Source of the DNA: DATAFF01 sp036257595
Lineage (GTDB): Bacteria > Pseudomonadota > Alphaproteobacteria > Rhizobiales > Aestuariivirgaceae
DNA: 47,300 nucleotides
Direction: 5' to 3'
Assembly (NCBI GenBank): GCA_036257595.1
Contig: DATAFF010000153.1
Coordinates: 1 to 47,300 of the forward strand
In this document: one piece after another, positions 32,470 through 40,693 of the stretch
Layout of the letters: every line of letters starts with the position of its first letter
Numbering within the stretch: the stretch's first letter is position 1
Notes under the pieces: model-generated
Database searches by the model: none
What the model was told of the DNA's origin: nothing
The model's input: only the letters and a program-made list of their open reading frames with translations
Program-made: the position numbers and the translations under genes

Positions 32470-33519
32470 TCACAGGATCTCGTCCTCGTCGAATAGCACG
32501 GCCGCCTCCGCCTCGCCGCCGATCTGACCGATCCGGGCCAGCGTCGTCGCCGGGTCCTTCACCCGCGCGACATGGAACAGGGCATCGCCGCGATTGACCA
32601 CCGGCAGATTGGTGTGACCGATGATGATCCCGTCCTCTGGCGCGACAACCGGCGTCCGCCGCTCGCCGAACGGATCGGAGATCTCGCCCAGCGTCTCGCC
32701 GCGGCGCACCATCTCGCCCTTGAGGTAACGTGTCGACAGGATGCCGCCATCCGGTGCTCTGAGCCAGACCGAGGATTGCGAGATTGCCGGTTGGATCTGG
32801 CTGAACCTGATCGACGGATCGGAGATCATGCCCAGCGCCTTCATCACTCTGAGGATTCCGAGCACCCCCACCCGCACCGACATCTCGTCGAGCCTGAGCG
32901 CCTCGCCGCCCTCATAGAGCAGGACCTTCACCCCGGCATTGCGGGCATGCTGCCTGAGCGATCCGTCCCGAAGCTTCGAGATCAGGATGACCGGTGCTCC
33001 GAACGCTTCCGCCAGATCGATCAGCTCCGGCTGCTCCGGCGCGATGCGCACCTGCGGCAGGTTGATCCGGTGCGCCCCCGCCGAGTGCAGATCGATGCCA
33101 TATTGCGACCGCATCACCACCTCGCGCAGGAACAGGTCGGCGAGGATCGAGGCGAGCGACCCGCGATCGGAGCCGGGAAAGCTGCGATTGAGATCGCGAC
33201 CGTCGGGCAGATAGCGGGACTGGCTGAGGAACCCGAGCGCATTGACGATCGGCACCGCCAGCAGCGTGCCGGCGATGGTCTGCAGCGCCTCGTCCTTGAG
33301 GACGCGGCGGATGATCTCGACCCCGGTGATCTCGTCGCCATGCACGGCCCCTGCGAGGAACAGCACCGGCCCGGGCTCCGCGCCATTGACCACCCGGACC
33401 GGCAGGGTCATGGGCATGTGGTTCGACAGCATGCTGACGCTGAGATCGACGGTGCGCTGGGTGCCCGGCGGGATCGCAGTCTCGCCGATGATAAAATCCT
33501 CGCGTTTCACCCGCAGCAT
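32470..33519 (-). CDS. Succinylglutamate desuccinylase/aspartoacylase-like M14 enzyme
   Basis: A 349-residue zinc-dependent carboxypeptidase-fold enzyme of the AstE/AspA group. Zinc and substrate motifs: GAVHGDEITG (His and Glu ligands), DLNRSFPGS, and GIDLHSAG with the third ligand; the C-terminal part (about residues 245-330) has a barrel with GEMVRRGETLGEI and APEDGIIIGHTNLPVVNRGD, which resembles a biotinyl/lipoyl-like fold. Family members remove acyl groups from amino acids or C-terminal residues. ATG 33519 follows GGAGAG; a longer in-frame start at 33597 overlaps rimK. It sits 28 bp after rimK, and context suggests it trims a glutamate-type tag. Confidence 0.85.
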   Translation of the reverse strand: MLRVKREDFIIGETAIPPGTQRTVDLSVSMLSNHMPMTLPVRVVNGAEPGPVLFLAGAVHGDEITGVEIIRRVLKDEALQTIAGTLLAVPIVNALGFLSQSRYLPDGRDLNRSFPGSDRGSLASILADLFLREVVMRSQYGIDLHSAGAHRINLPQVRIAPEQPELIDLAEAFGAPVILISKLRDGSLRQHARNAGVKVLLYEGGEALRLDEMSVRVGVLGILRVMKALGMISDPSIRFSQIQPAISQSSVWLRAPDGGILSTRYLKGEMVRRGETLGEISDPFGERRTPVVAPEDGIIIGHTNLPVVNRGDALFHVARVKDPATTLARIGQIGGEAEAAVLFDEDEIL

Positions 33520-33547
33520 GGGCGAAGCTCTCTCCTCTACGGCGAAA

Positions 33548-34453
33548 TCAGCCGCGGCCGCGCGTCCGAGTTTGACCCGGCCGATGCTTTTCCTCAATAA
33601 ATTCCACGATCTTCGAAGCGATGTCGATTCCTGTCGCCGCCTCGATTCCCTCGAGCCCCGGCGAGGAATTGACCTCCATCACCACTGCGCCTTTGGCCGA
33701 CCGCAGCATGTCGACGCCGGCTACATTGAGGCCCATGGTGCGCGCCGCCCGTATCGCCGTCTTGCGCTCCAGGGGGTTGATATCGACCGACCGGGCCGAG
33801 CCGCCGCGGTGAAGATTGGAACGGAAATCGCCGGCCGGCCCGCGTCGCTCCATCGCGGCCACCACATCGCCGCCGATCACGAAGGCACGGATGTCGCGAC
33901 CCGACGACTCGCGTATGAACTCCTGGACCAGAATATTGGTGTTGGCGCCGCGAAACGCCTCGATCATCGACTTGGCTGACTGATGGGTCTCCCCGAGCAC
34001 CACCCCGATGCCCTGCGTGCCTTCGAGCAGCTTGATCACCACCGGCGCCCCGCCGGCGATCTCGATCACCTCGTCGGCCTTGGTCGTGTAATGGGCAAAG
34101 GCGGTGACCGGCAGGCCAACCCCGTCGCGGGCCAAAAGCTGCAGGCATCTGAGCTTGTCGCGCGAGCGCCCGATCGCCACCGATTCATTGAGCGGCCACA
34201 CGCCCATCATCTCGAACTGCCTCAAGACCGCGAGACCGAAAAAGGTCCGCGAGGCGGCAATCCGTGGGATCACCGCATCGAAGCCGGTCAGCGTCGTGCC
34301 GCGAAACCGCAAGGATGGCTGCATCGATGTGATGCTGACATGGCATCTCAGATAGTCGATCGGCACGATCTCGTGCCCGCGATCCTTGGCAGCCTGGATC
34401 AATCGCAGATGCGAATAGAGCTTGGCATTGCGCGTCAGCAACGCCAGCTTCAT
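33548..34453 (-). CDS. rimK: RimK-family ATP-grasp glutamate ligase
   Basis: A 301-residue ATP-grasp ligase. In E. coli RimK adds glutamates to the C-terminus of ribosomal protein S6 and can make poly-alpha-glutamate. Here the N-terminal MKLALLTRNAKLYSHLRLI, the nucleotide loop VVIKLLEGTQGIGVVL, VQEFIRESSGRDIRAFVIG, FRSNLHRGGSA and the metal-binding VMEVNSSPGLEGIE are all kept, so it should be active. It overlaps rimB by 4 bp and is followed by an M14 peptidase. The target (S6, another protein or a metabolite) is inferred only; no rpsF lies nearby. Confidence 0.92.
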   Translation of the reverse strand: MKLALLTRNAKLYSHLRLIQAAKDRGHEIVPIDYLRCHVSITSMQPSLRFRGTTLTGFDAVIPRIAASRTFFGLAVLRQFEMMGVWPLNESVAIGRSRDKLRCLQLLARDGVGLPVTAFAHYTTKADEVIEIAGGAPVVIKLLEGTQGIGVVLGETHQSAKSMIEAFRGANTNILVQEFIRESSGRDIRAFVIGGDVVAAMERRGPAGDFRSNLHRGGSARSVDINPLERKTAIRAARTMGLNVAGVDMLRSAKGAVVMEVNSSPGLEGIEAATGIDIASKIVEFIEEKHRPGQTRTRGRG

Positions 34454-34959
34454 GACGCCGTCCTGCGCGACAGGCTTTGCTGGGCGGCACGCGTCAGAAG
34501 GAAGCTTCTGCCGGGATGGACGACGAAGCGCCCGCGCAGCGTCGCTCGGCCAAGCAGCATCGGCATCCCCATTTCATTGCGGTCAGTCAGCGTTACCAGC
34601 GCCCGCCAGCGCGTCTGCCCGAGCTCGATCTCCGTTTCCACCACCCATCGGTCCTCGACCGTGCCGGTGCTGCTCCTCACCCGCTTGACGCCGTGCAGCG
34701 GCAAATCGCAGGCGCGGGTGATGTGGCGCGCTTCATCGATGAAGGCATCGAAGCGCACCCGCCGCGCGCCATCGACCGAATGAACCACGATGTTCTCCGC
34801 GTGAAGCGCTGCCGACACCGCACCGGTGTCGGCCTTGGCCGGGATCGGCCCGATCTGGAGCTCCGGCAGATTGACGAATTCCCGCCAGCCGGCGAGCATG
34901 GCCGGCCCGATGCGGCTCCGCCGCCGCTTCTTGACCTTGCGTGGCTTCGGTTTCTTCAT
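34450..34959 (-). CDS. rimB: RimB-like retropepsin-fold protease (DUF785)
   Basis: A 169-residue protein of the RimB/DUF785 family, often called ATP-dependent zinc protease but built on a pepsin-like half barrel. The candidate active-site motif is AKADTGAVSAALHA (D-T-G near residue 44), with a second conserved part MGMPMLLGRATLRGRFVVHP. The N-terminus is very basic (MKKPKPRKVKKRRRS). In Pseudomonas, RimB acts against RimK-made glutamate tails. It overlaps rimK by 4 bp and starts 15 bp after ribBX, so it may share that transcript. Confidence 0.88.
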   Translation of the reverse strand: MKKPKPRKVKKRRRSRIGPAMLAGWREFVNLPELQIGPIPAKADTGAVSAALHAENIVVHSVDGARRVRFDAFIDEARHITRACDLPLHGVKRVRSSTGTVEDRWVVETEIELGQTRWRALVTLTDRNEMGMPMLLGRATLRGRFVVHPGRSFLLTRAAQQSLSRRTAS

Positions 34960-34974
34960 CGCGGGCCGGAGGCC

Positions 34975-36051
34975 TCAGCCCTCCAGGATATCGGTTGCGG
35001 CAATATCGATACCGAAACCCGACAGCCCGACATAGTGGCGATTGCGCGATGCCAGGAGCTTGATCGAGCGCACCCCCAGGTCGCGCAGGATCTGCGCCCC
35101 GAGGCCGACGTCGCGCCAGGCTTCCTCGCGCCGGCGGGCGGAGCCCGAGCCGCCATCGGCCGACGCGACTCCGGCGGTGCCCTCCCGCAGATAGACGAGA
35201 ACCCCGCGGCCTTCCTTGGCGAAGCGGTCGTAGATGGCCTTGAGCGTCTGGCCGCCGCCGAACAGGTCTTCGATGAGATTTTCCCGATGGAGCCGAACCG
35301 GAACATCGCGGCCGTCGCCGATTTCGCCGAACACGATCGCCAGGTGCTGCACCGGATCGAACGGCGTCCGGTAGGGGATCACCTGCGCCGGCCCGGCGGG
35401 CGTCGTCACCGCGAAGGCGGGGCTGGCTTCGACCAGACGCTCGCGCGATTGCCGCCAGGCGATGAGATCGGCGACCGAGATGATCCTGAGCCCATGCTCC
35501 AGGGCGAATTGCGATACCTCGGCGCCGCGCTTGACCGTGCCGTCGTCATTGATGAGCTCGGCGATGACGCCGACCGGCGGCTCGCCCGCCAGCCTGACGA
35601 GATCGACGGCGGCTTCGGTGTGGCCGGAGCGCATCAGCACGCCGCCGGACCTGGCGATCAGCGGAAACACGTGGCCTGGCCGGACGAAGTCGCTCGCCTG
35701 GACATTGGCATTGGCCAATGCATGGACGGTGGCGGCCCGCTCGCGCGCCGAGATGCCGGTGGTCAGGCCCTCGCGATAATCGATCGACACGGTGAAGGCG
35801 GTGCCGAGCGGCGCATCGTTCACCGCCACCATCGGATCGAGCTTGAGCCGGCGGGCGTTGTCGGCGGTCATCGGGGCGCACACGATGCCGCTGGTGTGGC
35901 GGATCATGAACGCCATCTGCTCCGGCGTGATCTTCGAGGCGGCGGCGATCAGATCGCCTTCGTTCTCGCGGTCGTCGTCGTCGACGACGATGATCATCTC
36001 GCCGCGCTTCAGCGCCGTGACCGCCTGCTCGACGCTATCGAGAGACGTCAT
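34975..36051 (-). CDS. ribB: 3,4-dihydroxy-2-butanone-4-phosphate synthase, RibB-X type
   Basis: A 358-residue riboflavin-pathway protein. Residues 1-205 are a complete RibB domain that converts ribulose 5-phosphate to the four-carbon unit: the acidic loop VDDDDRENEGDLI, GIVCAPMT, DYREGLTTGISARERAATV and RSGHTEAAVDLVRLAG are present. The C-terminal half (about 215-358) has the GTP cyclohydrolase II fold but lacks the Cys zinc ligands and the CDCG segment; the matching part reads HRENLIEDLFGGG. Such RibB-X fusions are known in Proteobacteria and are not expected to hydrolyse GTP. It lies between sodB (27-bp gap) and rimB. No FMN riboswitch is visible upstream. Confidence 0.9.
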   Translation of the reverse strand: MTSLDSVEQAVTALKRGEMIIVVDDDDRENEGDLIAAASKITPEQMAFMIRHTSGIVCAPMTADNARRLKLDPMVAVNDAPLGTAFTVSIDYREGLTTGISARERAATVHALANANVQASDFVRPGHVFPLIARSGGVLMRSGHTEAAVDLVRLAGEPPVGVIAELINDDGTVKRGAEVSQFALEHGLRIISVADLIAWRQSRERLVEASPAFAVTTPAGPAQVIPYRTPFDPVQHLAIVFGEIGDGRDVPVRLHRENLIEDLFGGGQTLKAIYDRFAKEGRGVLVYLREGTAGVASADGGSGSARRREEAWRDVGLGAQILRDLGVRSIKLLASRNRHYVGLSGFGIDIAATDILEG

Positions 36052-36078
36052 GGTCGGCGCCTTCCGAGGCCCTGGTGG

Positions 36079-36684
36079 CTAGGCCTGCACGGCCTGCTTG
36101 TACATTTCCTCGACATGGGCCCAGTTCACGAGATTGTCGAACCAGGTCTCGAGATATTTCGGCCTGAGATTCCGATAGTCGATATAATAGGAATGCTCCC
36201 ACACGTCGCAGCCGAGGATCGGCTGGGCATTGTGCACCAGCGGGTTCTCGCCGTTCGGTGTCTTCATGATCACGAGCTTGCCGTCCTTGACCGCGATCCA
36301 GCACCAGCCCGAGCCGAATTGCGTGATGCCGGCCTGGATGAAGTCGTTCCGCGCCTTGTCGAAGCCGCCGAGGTCGCTGTCGACCGCCTGCGCCAATTTC
36401 CCCGGCAGGCTCTTGCCACCGCCCTTCGGCTTCATCCATTTCCAGAAATGGATGTGGTTGTAATGCTGACCGGCATTGTTGAAGAGGCCCTGGTTCTTGC
36501 CATAGGAAGCCTTGACGATCTTGGTCAGGCTGAGACCGTCAAGCCCCGAATCTTTCAGGAGATTGTTGCCGTTGGTCACATAGGCCATGTGGTGCTTGTC
36601 GTGGTGGTACTGCAGCGTCTCCTTCGACATGTAGGGTTCGAGCGCATCATAGGGATAGGGCAGTTCGGGGAGAGAAAACGCCAT
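36079..36684 (-). CDS. sodB: Fe/Mn superoxide dismutase
   Basis: A 201-residue superoxide dismutase. Metal ligands are seen in LQYHHDKHHMAYV (first His), NAGQHYNHIHFWKWM (second His) and DVWEHSYYIDYRNLRPKYLE (Asp and third His), in the usual spacing. Length and motifs match cytosolic alphaproteobacterial enzymes; iron versus manganese use cannot be settled by eye. ATG 36684 follows GGAGG and starts the typical MAFSLPELPYPYDALEPYMS; a longer frame to 37032 is an unrelated upstream extension. It may head the run continuing into ribBX and the rim genes. Confidence 0.93.
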   Translation of the reverse strand: MAFSLPELPYPYDALEPYMSKETLQYHHDKHHMAYVTNGNNLLKDSGLDGLSLTKIVKASYGKNQGLFNNAGQHYNHIHFWKWMKPKGGGKSLPGKLAQAVDSDLGGFDKARNDFIQAGITQFGSGWCWIAVKDGKLVIMKTPNGENPLVHNAQPILGCDVWEHSYYIDYRNLRPKYLETWFDNLVNWAHVEEMYKQAVQA

Positions 36685-36723
36685 TTCGGACCTCCATCGG
36701 GGGTGGGGCAGGGCAGCGATCCT

Positions 36724-36760
36724 TAGGCAATAGGCAATCGTTGGAAAATGGGCAATAGCC
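36724..36760. repeat. TAGGCAA heptamer pair upstream of sodB
   Basis: Two tandem TAGGCAA units (36724-36737), then an inverted GGCAATAGCC at 36751-36760. It lies in the 98-bp gap between the GNAT gene and sodB, so here the repeats are not at a convergent junction and may sit within or near the sodB promoter. Confidence 0.6.
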
Positions 36761-36782
36761 AGGAGCGTACCGGCTGCCGAAG

Positions 36783-37247
36783 TTACGACAACGCCTTTTC
36801 CATGAAGATGCTCCATGGATCGCCCAAAGGATAGGCGCCGAATGCCGCGCAGCGCCCATAGCCGGATCGCTCGAATAGCCCGAGCGCCTCGGCTTGCCGC
36901 GAGCCGGTTTCGAGCCGGAGCCAGCGCAGGCCCATGTTTCGCCCCTCCGCCTCGATCTCGGCGAGCACCGCCCGGCCGAGCCCCAGCCCCCTCGCGGCAG
37001 GGCGGACATAGATCCGCTTGATCTCGCCCCAATCGGGGGCCTCGCGCACCAGGGCACCGCAGGCCTCCGCCGTGCCGTCCCGCCGCGCCACGAAGAAGGC
37101 GACATTGTCGGCCGCCAGCGCCTCGAGTGCCAGCAGGTGGTTGCTCTCAACCGGGTAGAGGCTGGTGAGATAACGGTCGAGCTCGGCGATCATCGCGACG
37201 ATCTCGCCGGCGCGCGGATCCTCCCGGGCGATCCTGATCCCGCTCAT
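36783..37247 (-). CDS. GNAT-family N-acetyltransferase
   Basis: A 154-residue GNAT protein. The acetyl-CoA pyrophosphate loop is RPAARGLGLGRAVL (about 82-95), preceded by the beta-strand GEIKRIYV and followed by LRLETGSRQAEALGLFERSG (motif B). The substrate is unknown; small amine or amino-acid acetylation is typical. It follows gcdH by 16 bp on the same strand. Confidence 0.9.
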   Translation of the reverse strand: MSGIRIAREDPRAGEIVAMIAELDRYLTSLYPVESNHLLALEALAADNVAFFVARRDGTAEACGALVREAPDWGEIKRIYVRPAARGLGLGRAVLAEIEAEGRNMGLRWLRLETGSRQAEALGLFERSGYGRCAAFGAYPLGDPWSIFMEKALS

Positions 37248-37263
37248 CGCGCCGCTCCCTTCG

Positions 37264-38481
37264 TCAGGTGAAGGCCTGGATGCCGGTCTGGGCGCGCCCG
37301 AGGATCAGCGCGTGGACGTCATGCGCTCCCTCATAGGTGTTGACCGTCTCGAGATTGACCATGTGGCGGATGACATGGAATTCGTCCGAGATGCCGTTGC
37401 CGCCATGCATGTCGCGCGCCATCCGGGCGATGTCGAGCGCCTTGCCGCAATTGTTGCGCTTCATCAGCGAGATCGCCGGGACCCCCACGCTGCCGCGTTC
37501 GAGGCAGCGGCCGAGCGCCAGCGCTCCTTGCAGGCCGAGCGCGATCTCGGTCTGCATGTCGGCAAGCTTCTTCTGGACGAGCTGGTTGGCGGCGAGCGGC
37601 CGGCCGAACTGCCGCCGGTCGAGCACATAGGACCGCGCCCGGTGCCAGCAATCCTCGGCTGCGCCCATGGCCCCCCAGGCAATGCCGTAGCGCGCCTTGT
37701 TGAGACAGCCGAACGGGCCGGCGAGACCCTTGGCATTGGGCAGCAGGCTGTCCTCCGGCACCTCGACGTCCTGCAGCAGGATCTCGCCCGTGACCGAGGC
37801 GCGCAGCGACATCTTGCCGAGGATCTTCGGCGTCGAGAAACCCGGCGTCCCGCGCTCGACGAGAAAGCCGCGGATGCCTTCGTCCTCGAGCTTCGCCCAC
37901 ACCACCGCAACATCGGCAATCGGCGAGTTGGTGATCCACATTTTCGAGCCGTTGAGGCGGAACCCGCCATTGATGCGCACCGCCCTGGTTTTCATGCTGC
38001 CCGGGTCCGAGCCCGCTTCCGCCTCGGTCAGCCCGAAGCAGCCGACCCATTCGCCGCTCGCCAGCCGCCTGAGATAGCGTTGCTTCTGCGCCGGCGACCC
38101 ATAGGCCTCGATCGGGTGCATGACGAGCGAGTTCTGGACGCTCATCGCCGAGCGGTAGCCCGAGTCGACCCGCTCGACCTCCCGGGCGATCAGGCCGTAG
38201 GCGACATAGCCGAGGCCCGAGCCGCCATACTGCTCGCTGGTCATCACCCCCAGAAAGCCGACCTCCCCAAGCTCGTTCATGATCGTGCGGTCGAACTCTT
38301 CGCGTCGGAAGGCCTCGAGCACCCGCGGCATGAGCTTGTCCTGCGCGAAGGCCCGCGCGCTATCGCGGATCATCCGCTCCTCTTCGCTGAGCTGGCTTTC
38401 GAGATCGAGCGGGTCCTGCCAGTCGAAGGACTTGAGATCCGGGCTCGGGGCAGCCTCTTGCTTCTTGACGGGTTCGGCCAT
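37264..38481 (-). CDS. gcdH: Glutaryl-CoA dehydrogenase
   Basis: A 405-residue FAD acyl-CoA dehydrogenase that oxidises and decarboxylates glutaryl-CoA to crotonyl-CoA in lysine/tryptophan and glutarate breakdown. GcdH features: FDWQDPLDLESQLSEEERMI at the N-terminus, GCFGLTEAEAGSDPGSMKTR, NGSKMWITNSPIADV, FGCLNKARYGIAWGAMGAAE, RRQFGRPLAANQL, and the catalytic Glu in TVNTYEGAHDVHALILGRA. It starts 3 bp after the oligopeptidase B stop and is followed by GNAT, so the three are probably one operon. Confidence 0.93.
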   Translation of the reverse strand: MAEPVKKQEAAPSPDLKSFDWQDPLDLESQLSEEERMIRDSARAFAQDKLMPRVLEAFRREEFDRTIMNELGEVGFLGVMTSEQYGGSGLGYVAYGLIAREVERVDSGYRSAMSVQNSLVMHPIEAYGSPAQKQRYLRRLASGEWVGCFGLTEAEAGSDPGSMKTRAVRINGGFRLNGSKMWITNSPIADVAVVWAKLEDEGIRGFLVERGTPGFSTPKILGKMSLRASVTGEILLQDVEVPEDSLLPNAKGLAGPFGCLNKARYGIAWGAMGAAEDCWHRARSYVLDRRQFGRPLAANQLVQKKLADMQTEIALGLQGALALGRCLERGSVGVPAISLMKRNNCGKALDIARMARDMHGGNGISDEFHVIRHMVNLETVNTYEGAHDVHALILGRAQTGIQAFT

Positions 38482-38484
38482 GGC

Positions 38485-40590
38485 TTATCCTATCTCTGGC
38501 TTGATCGCGGCAACCTTCAGCCCGAAAGCATAGACGAAGGCCACCTCCTTCAGCCGGTCGAACCGGCCGGGCGAGCCGGCATGTCCCGCCTCCATCTTGG
38601 TGTCGAGCAGCAGCAGGTTGTCATTGGTCTTGGTCTCCCTGAGCCGGGCCACCCATTTGGCCGGCTCCCAATAGGTGACGCGCGGATCGGCAAGACCCGC
38701 CACCGCCAATATATGGGGATAGTCCTGGGCGCGGACATTGTCATAGGGCGAATAGGCGGCGATCGTATCGTAATCCGCCTTGGACGCGATCGGGTTGCCC
38801 CATTCCGGCCATTCCGGCGGGGTCAGCGGCAGGCTGTCGTCGAGCATCGTGTTGAGGACATCGACGAACGGCACCTCGGCAAGGATCGCCCGGAAGCACT
38901 CCGGCGCCAGATTGGCGGCGGCGCCCATCAGCATGCCGCCGGCGCTGCCGCCTTGCGCGACGATGTTTCCGGGCGTGGTGATTCCCTCGGACACCAGATG
39001 CCGCGCCACCGCGATGAAATCGGTGAAGGTGTTCATCTTCTGGCGCCGCTTGCCCTCGCGGTACCAGCGATAGCCCTTGTCCTTGCCGCCGCGGACATGG
39101 GCGATGGCATAGATGAAGCCGCGATCGAGCAGCGACAGGATGTTGGTGTTGAACGCCGCCGGCACCGTCATCCCATAGGAGCCATAGCCATAGAGCCATA
39201 GCGGTGCCCGGCCGTCGAGCGGCGTGTCGCGGCGATGGACGAGCGACACCGGCACGCTCTCGCCATCGGGAGCCCGCGCCATGATGCGGCGTGCCACATA
39301 GGCAGCGGGGTCGTGCCCGGAAGGCACCTCCTGGACCTTGCGCAGCACCCGTTCGCGGCTGTTCATGTCGTAGTCGAACACCTCGCTCGGCGTCGTCGGC
39401 GACGAATAGTTGAAGCGCAGCGTCGTCGTGGCGAATTCATAGCCCTCGATCAGTCCGAGCGAGAACGTCTCCTCCTCGAAAGCGATCGCGTGCTCGGCAC
39501 CGTCGGACAGCCTTTGCACCACGATGCGCGGCAGGCCGTTGAGCCGCTCGAGGCGAACGAGATGGCCGGCAAACACCGTGGTCGCAAGAATGAGACGGTC
39601 CCGTTGATGCGGCACCAGATCCTGCCAGCTCTCCCGGCCGCTGGTGCTGTGCACCGGCGCCGTGACGATCTTGAAGTCCTCCGCGCCGTCGGCGTTGGTC
39701 AGGATGTAGAACGTGCCCCGCGCTTCCTCGATCGCATATTCGACGCCGGCCTCGCGCTTGGCCACCAGCCGTGGCGTGACCTCTGGCGCGTCGGCCGGGA
39801 CGACCCGCACTTCCGAGGTCTCGTGGTCGTGGCTGTCGATCAGGATGAACCGCCGTGATTGCGTCAGACCCACGCCGAGAAAGAATCCCGGATCGGCCTC
39901 CTCATAGACCAGCTGGTCAATCTCGACCGGCGCGCCGAGGCGATGGCGGTAGAGCTTGGAGGGGCGATGGTTCTCGTTCAGCAGCACATAAAAGATGCGC
40001 CGGCTGTCGCCTGACCACACGATGCGCCCGCTCGTCCCCTCGATCCGGTCATCGAGGTCGACCCCGGTCTCGAGGTCGCGGATCCTGATTGTGTAGAGCT
40101 CGGAGCCGCGCTCATCGAAGCTCCAGGCGAGATAGCGATGGTCCGGCGAATGATGGGCCCCCCCGAAACGGAAGAACGGCCGCTCGCGAGCCTCGGCATT
40201 GCCGTCGATGAGGATTGTTTCCGCGCCTCCCTCGCGCGGCGTGCGCGCCAGCACCGGCTGCTGCCCGCCGGCCACATATTTCGTCAGATAGGAATAGGGA
40301 CCGTCAGGTGCCGGTACCGAGGAATCCTCCTCCTTGATCCGGCCCTTCATCTCGGCGAAGAGTTGCTCCTGCAGCTCCGCGGTATCGGCCATGATGGCCC
40401 TCGAATAGGCATTCTCCGCCTCGAGGTGAACGCGGATTTCGGGCGCGAGCTTCGCCGGGTCGCGCATCACCTCCTGCCAGTTGGAGGCGCGCAGCCACGC
40501 ATACGGGTCCTCGTGGGTGGCGCCATGGACCGTGTAGTAGACCGGCTTGCGGGCAGCGCGCGGCGGATCGATTTTCGCGTGTCTTTTCAT
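38485..40590 (-). CDS. ptrB: Oligopeptidase B (cytosolic S9 peptidase)
   Basis: A 701-residue S9A oligopeptidase with a propeller and an alpha/beta-hydrolase domain. The triad is Ser549 (GGSAGG), Asp635 (GLADPRV) and His670 (AGHAGSPG), with the same internal spacing as in the Tat-exported paralogue about 6 kb away. No signal peptide is present, so it acts in the cytosol on peptides, typically after Arg or Lys. ATG 40590 (MKRHAKIDPPRAARKPVYYT) was chosen; an upstream frame to 40764 runs through the repeat-like region and against the divergent gene. It is first of the ptrB-gcdH-GNAT run. Confidence 0.92.
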   Translation of the reverse strand: MKRHAKIDPPRAARKPVYYTVHGATHEDPYAWLRASNWQEVMRDPAKLAPEIRVHLEAENAYSRAIMADTAELQEQLFAEMKGRIKEEDSSVPAPDGPYSYLTKYVAGGQQPVLARTPREGGAETILIDGNAEARERPFFRFGGAHHSPDHRYLAWSFDERGSELYTIRIRDLETGVDLDDRIEGTSGRIVWSGDSRRIFYVLLNENHRPSKLYRHRLGAPVEIDQLVYEEADPGFFLGVGLTQSRRFILIDSHDHETSEVRVVPADAPEVTPRLVAKREAGVEYAIEEARGTFYILTNADGAEDFKIVTAPVHSTSGRESWQDLVPHQRDRLILATTVFAGHLVRLERLNGLPRIVVQRLSDGAEHAIAFEEETFSLGLIEGYEFATTTLRFNYSSPTTPSEVFDYDMNSRERVLRKVQEVPSGHDPAAYVARRIMARAPDGESVPVSLVHRRDTPLDGRAPLWLYGYGSYGMTVPAAFNTNILSLLDRGFIYAIAHVRGGKDKGYRWYREGKRRQKMNTFTDFIAVARHLVSEGITTPGNIVAQGGSAGGMLMGAAANLAPECFRAILAEVPFVDVLNTMLDDSLPLTPPEWPEWGNPIASKADYDTIAAYSPYDNVRAQDYPHILAVAGLADPRVTYWEPAKWVARLRETKTNDNLLLLDTKMEAGHAGSPGRFDRLKEVAFVYAFGLKVAAIKPEIG

Positions 40591-40640
40591 GACTTTGTCG
40601 GGCTCCGGCGAGCGGTTGACAAAGGTTCGTGGTGGCTGAG

Positions 40641-40686
40641 TAGCATGTTCCTGCGCGAAAGCCGAGCACCGGTTTGGACTTCCAAC
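40641..40686. repeat. Rhizobiales-type AGCATGTTCC intergenic repeat
   Basis: AGCATGTTCCTGCGCGAAAG followed by CCGAGCACCGGTTTGGACTT resembles a dispersed intergenic repeat I recall from Rhizobiales genomes (AGCATG, then a GCGAAAAG core and an ACCGGTTT arm). It lies in the divergent region between ptrB and the DedA fusion and overlaps or borders the longest start of the latter. Confidence 0.5.
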
Positions 40687-40693
40687 GGTTCTG

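Noticed and set aside
36052..36078. FMN riboswitch before ribBX
   Set aside because: Only 27 bp separate sodB and ribBX; the RFN element cannot fit.
34477..36726. 749-codon plus-strand frame across rimB, ribBX and sodB
   Set aside because: It spans three well-supported minus-strand genes and has no recognisable domain.
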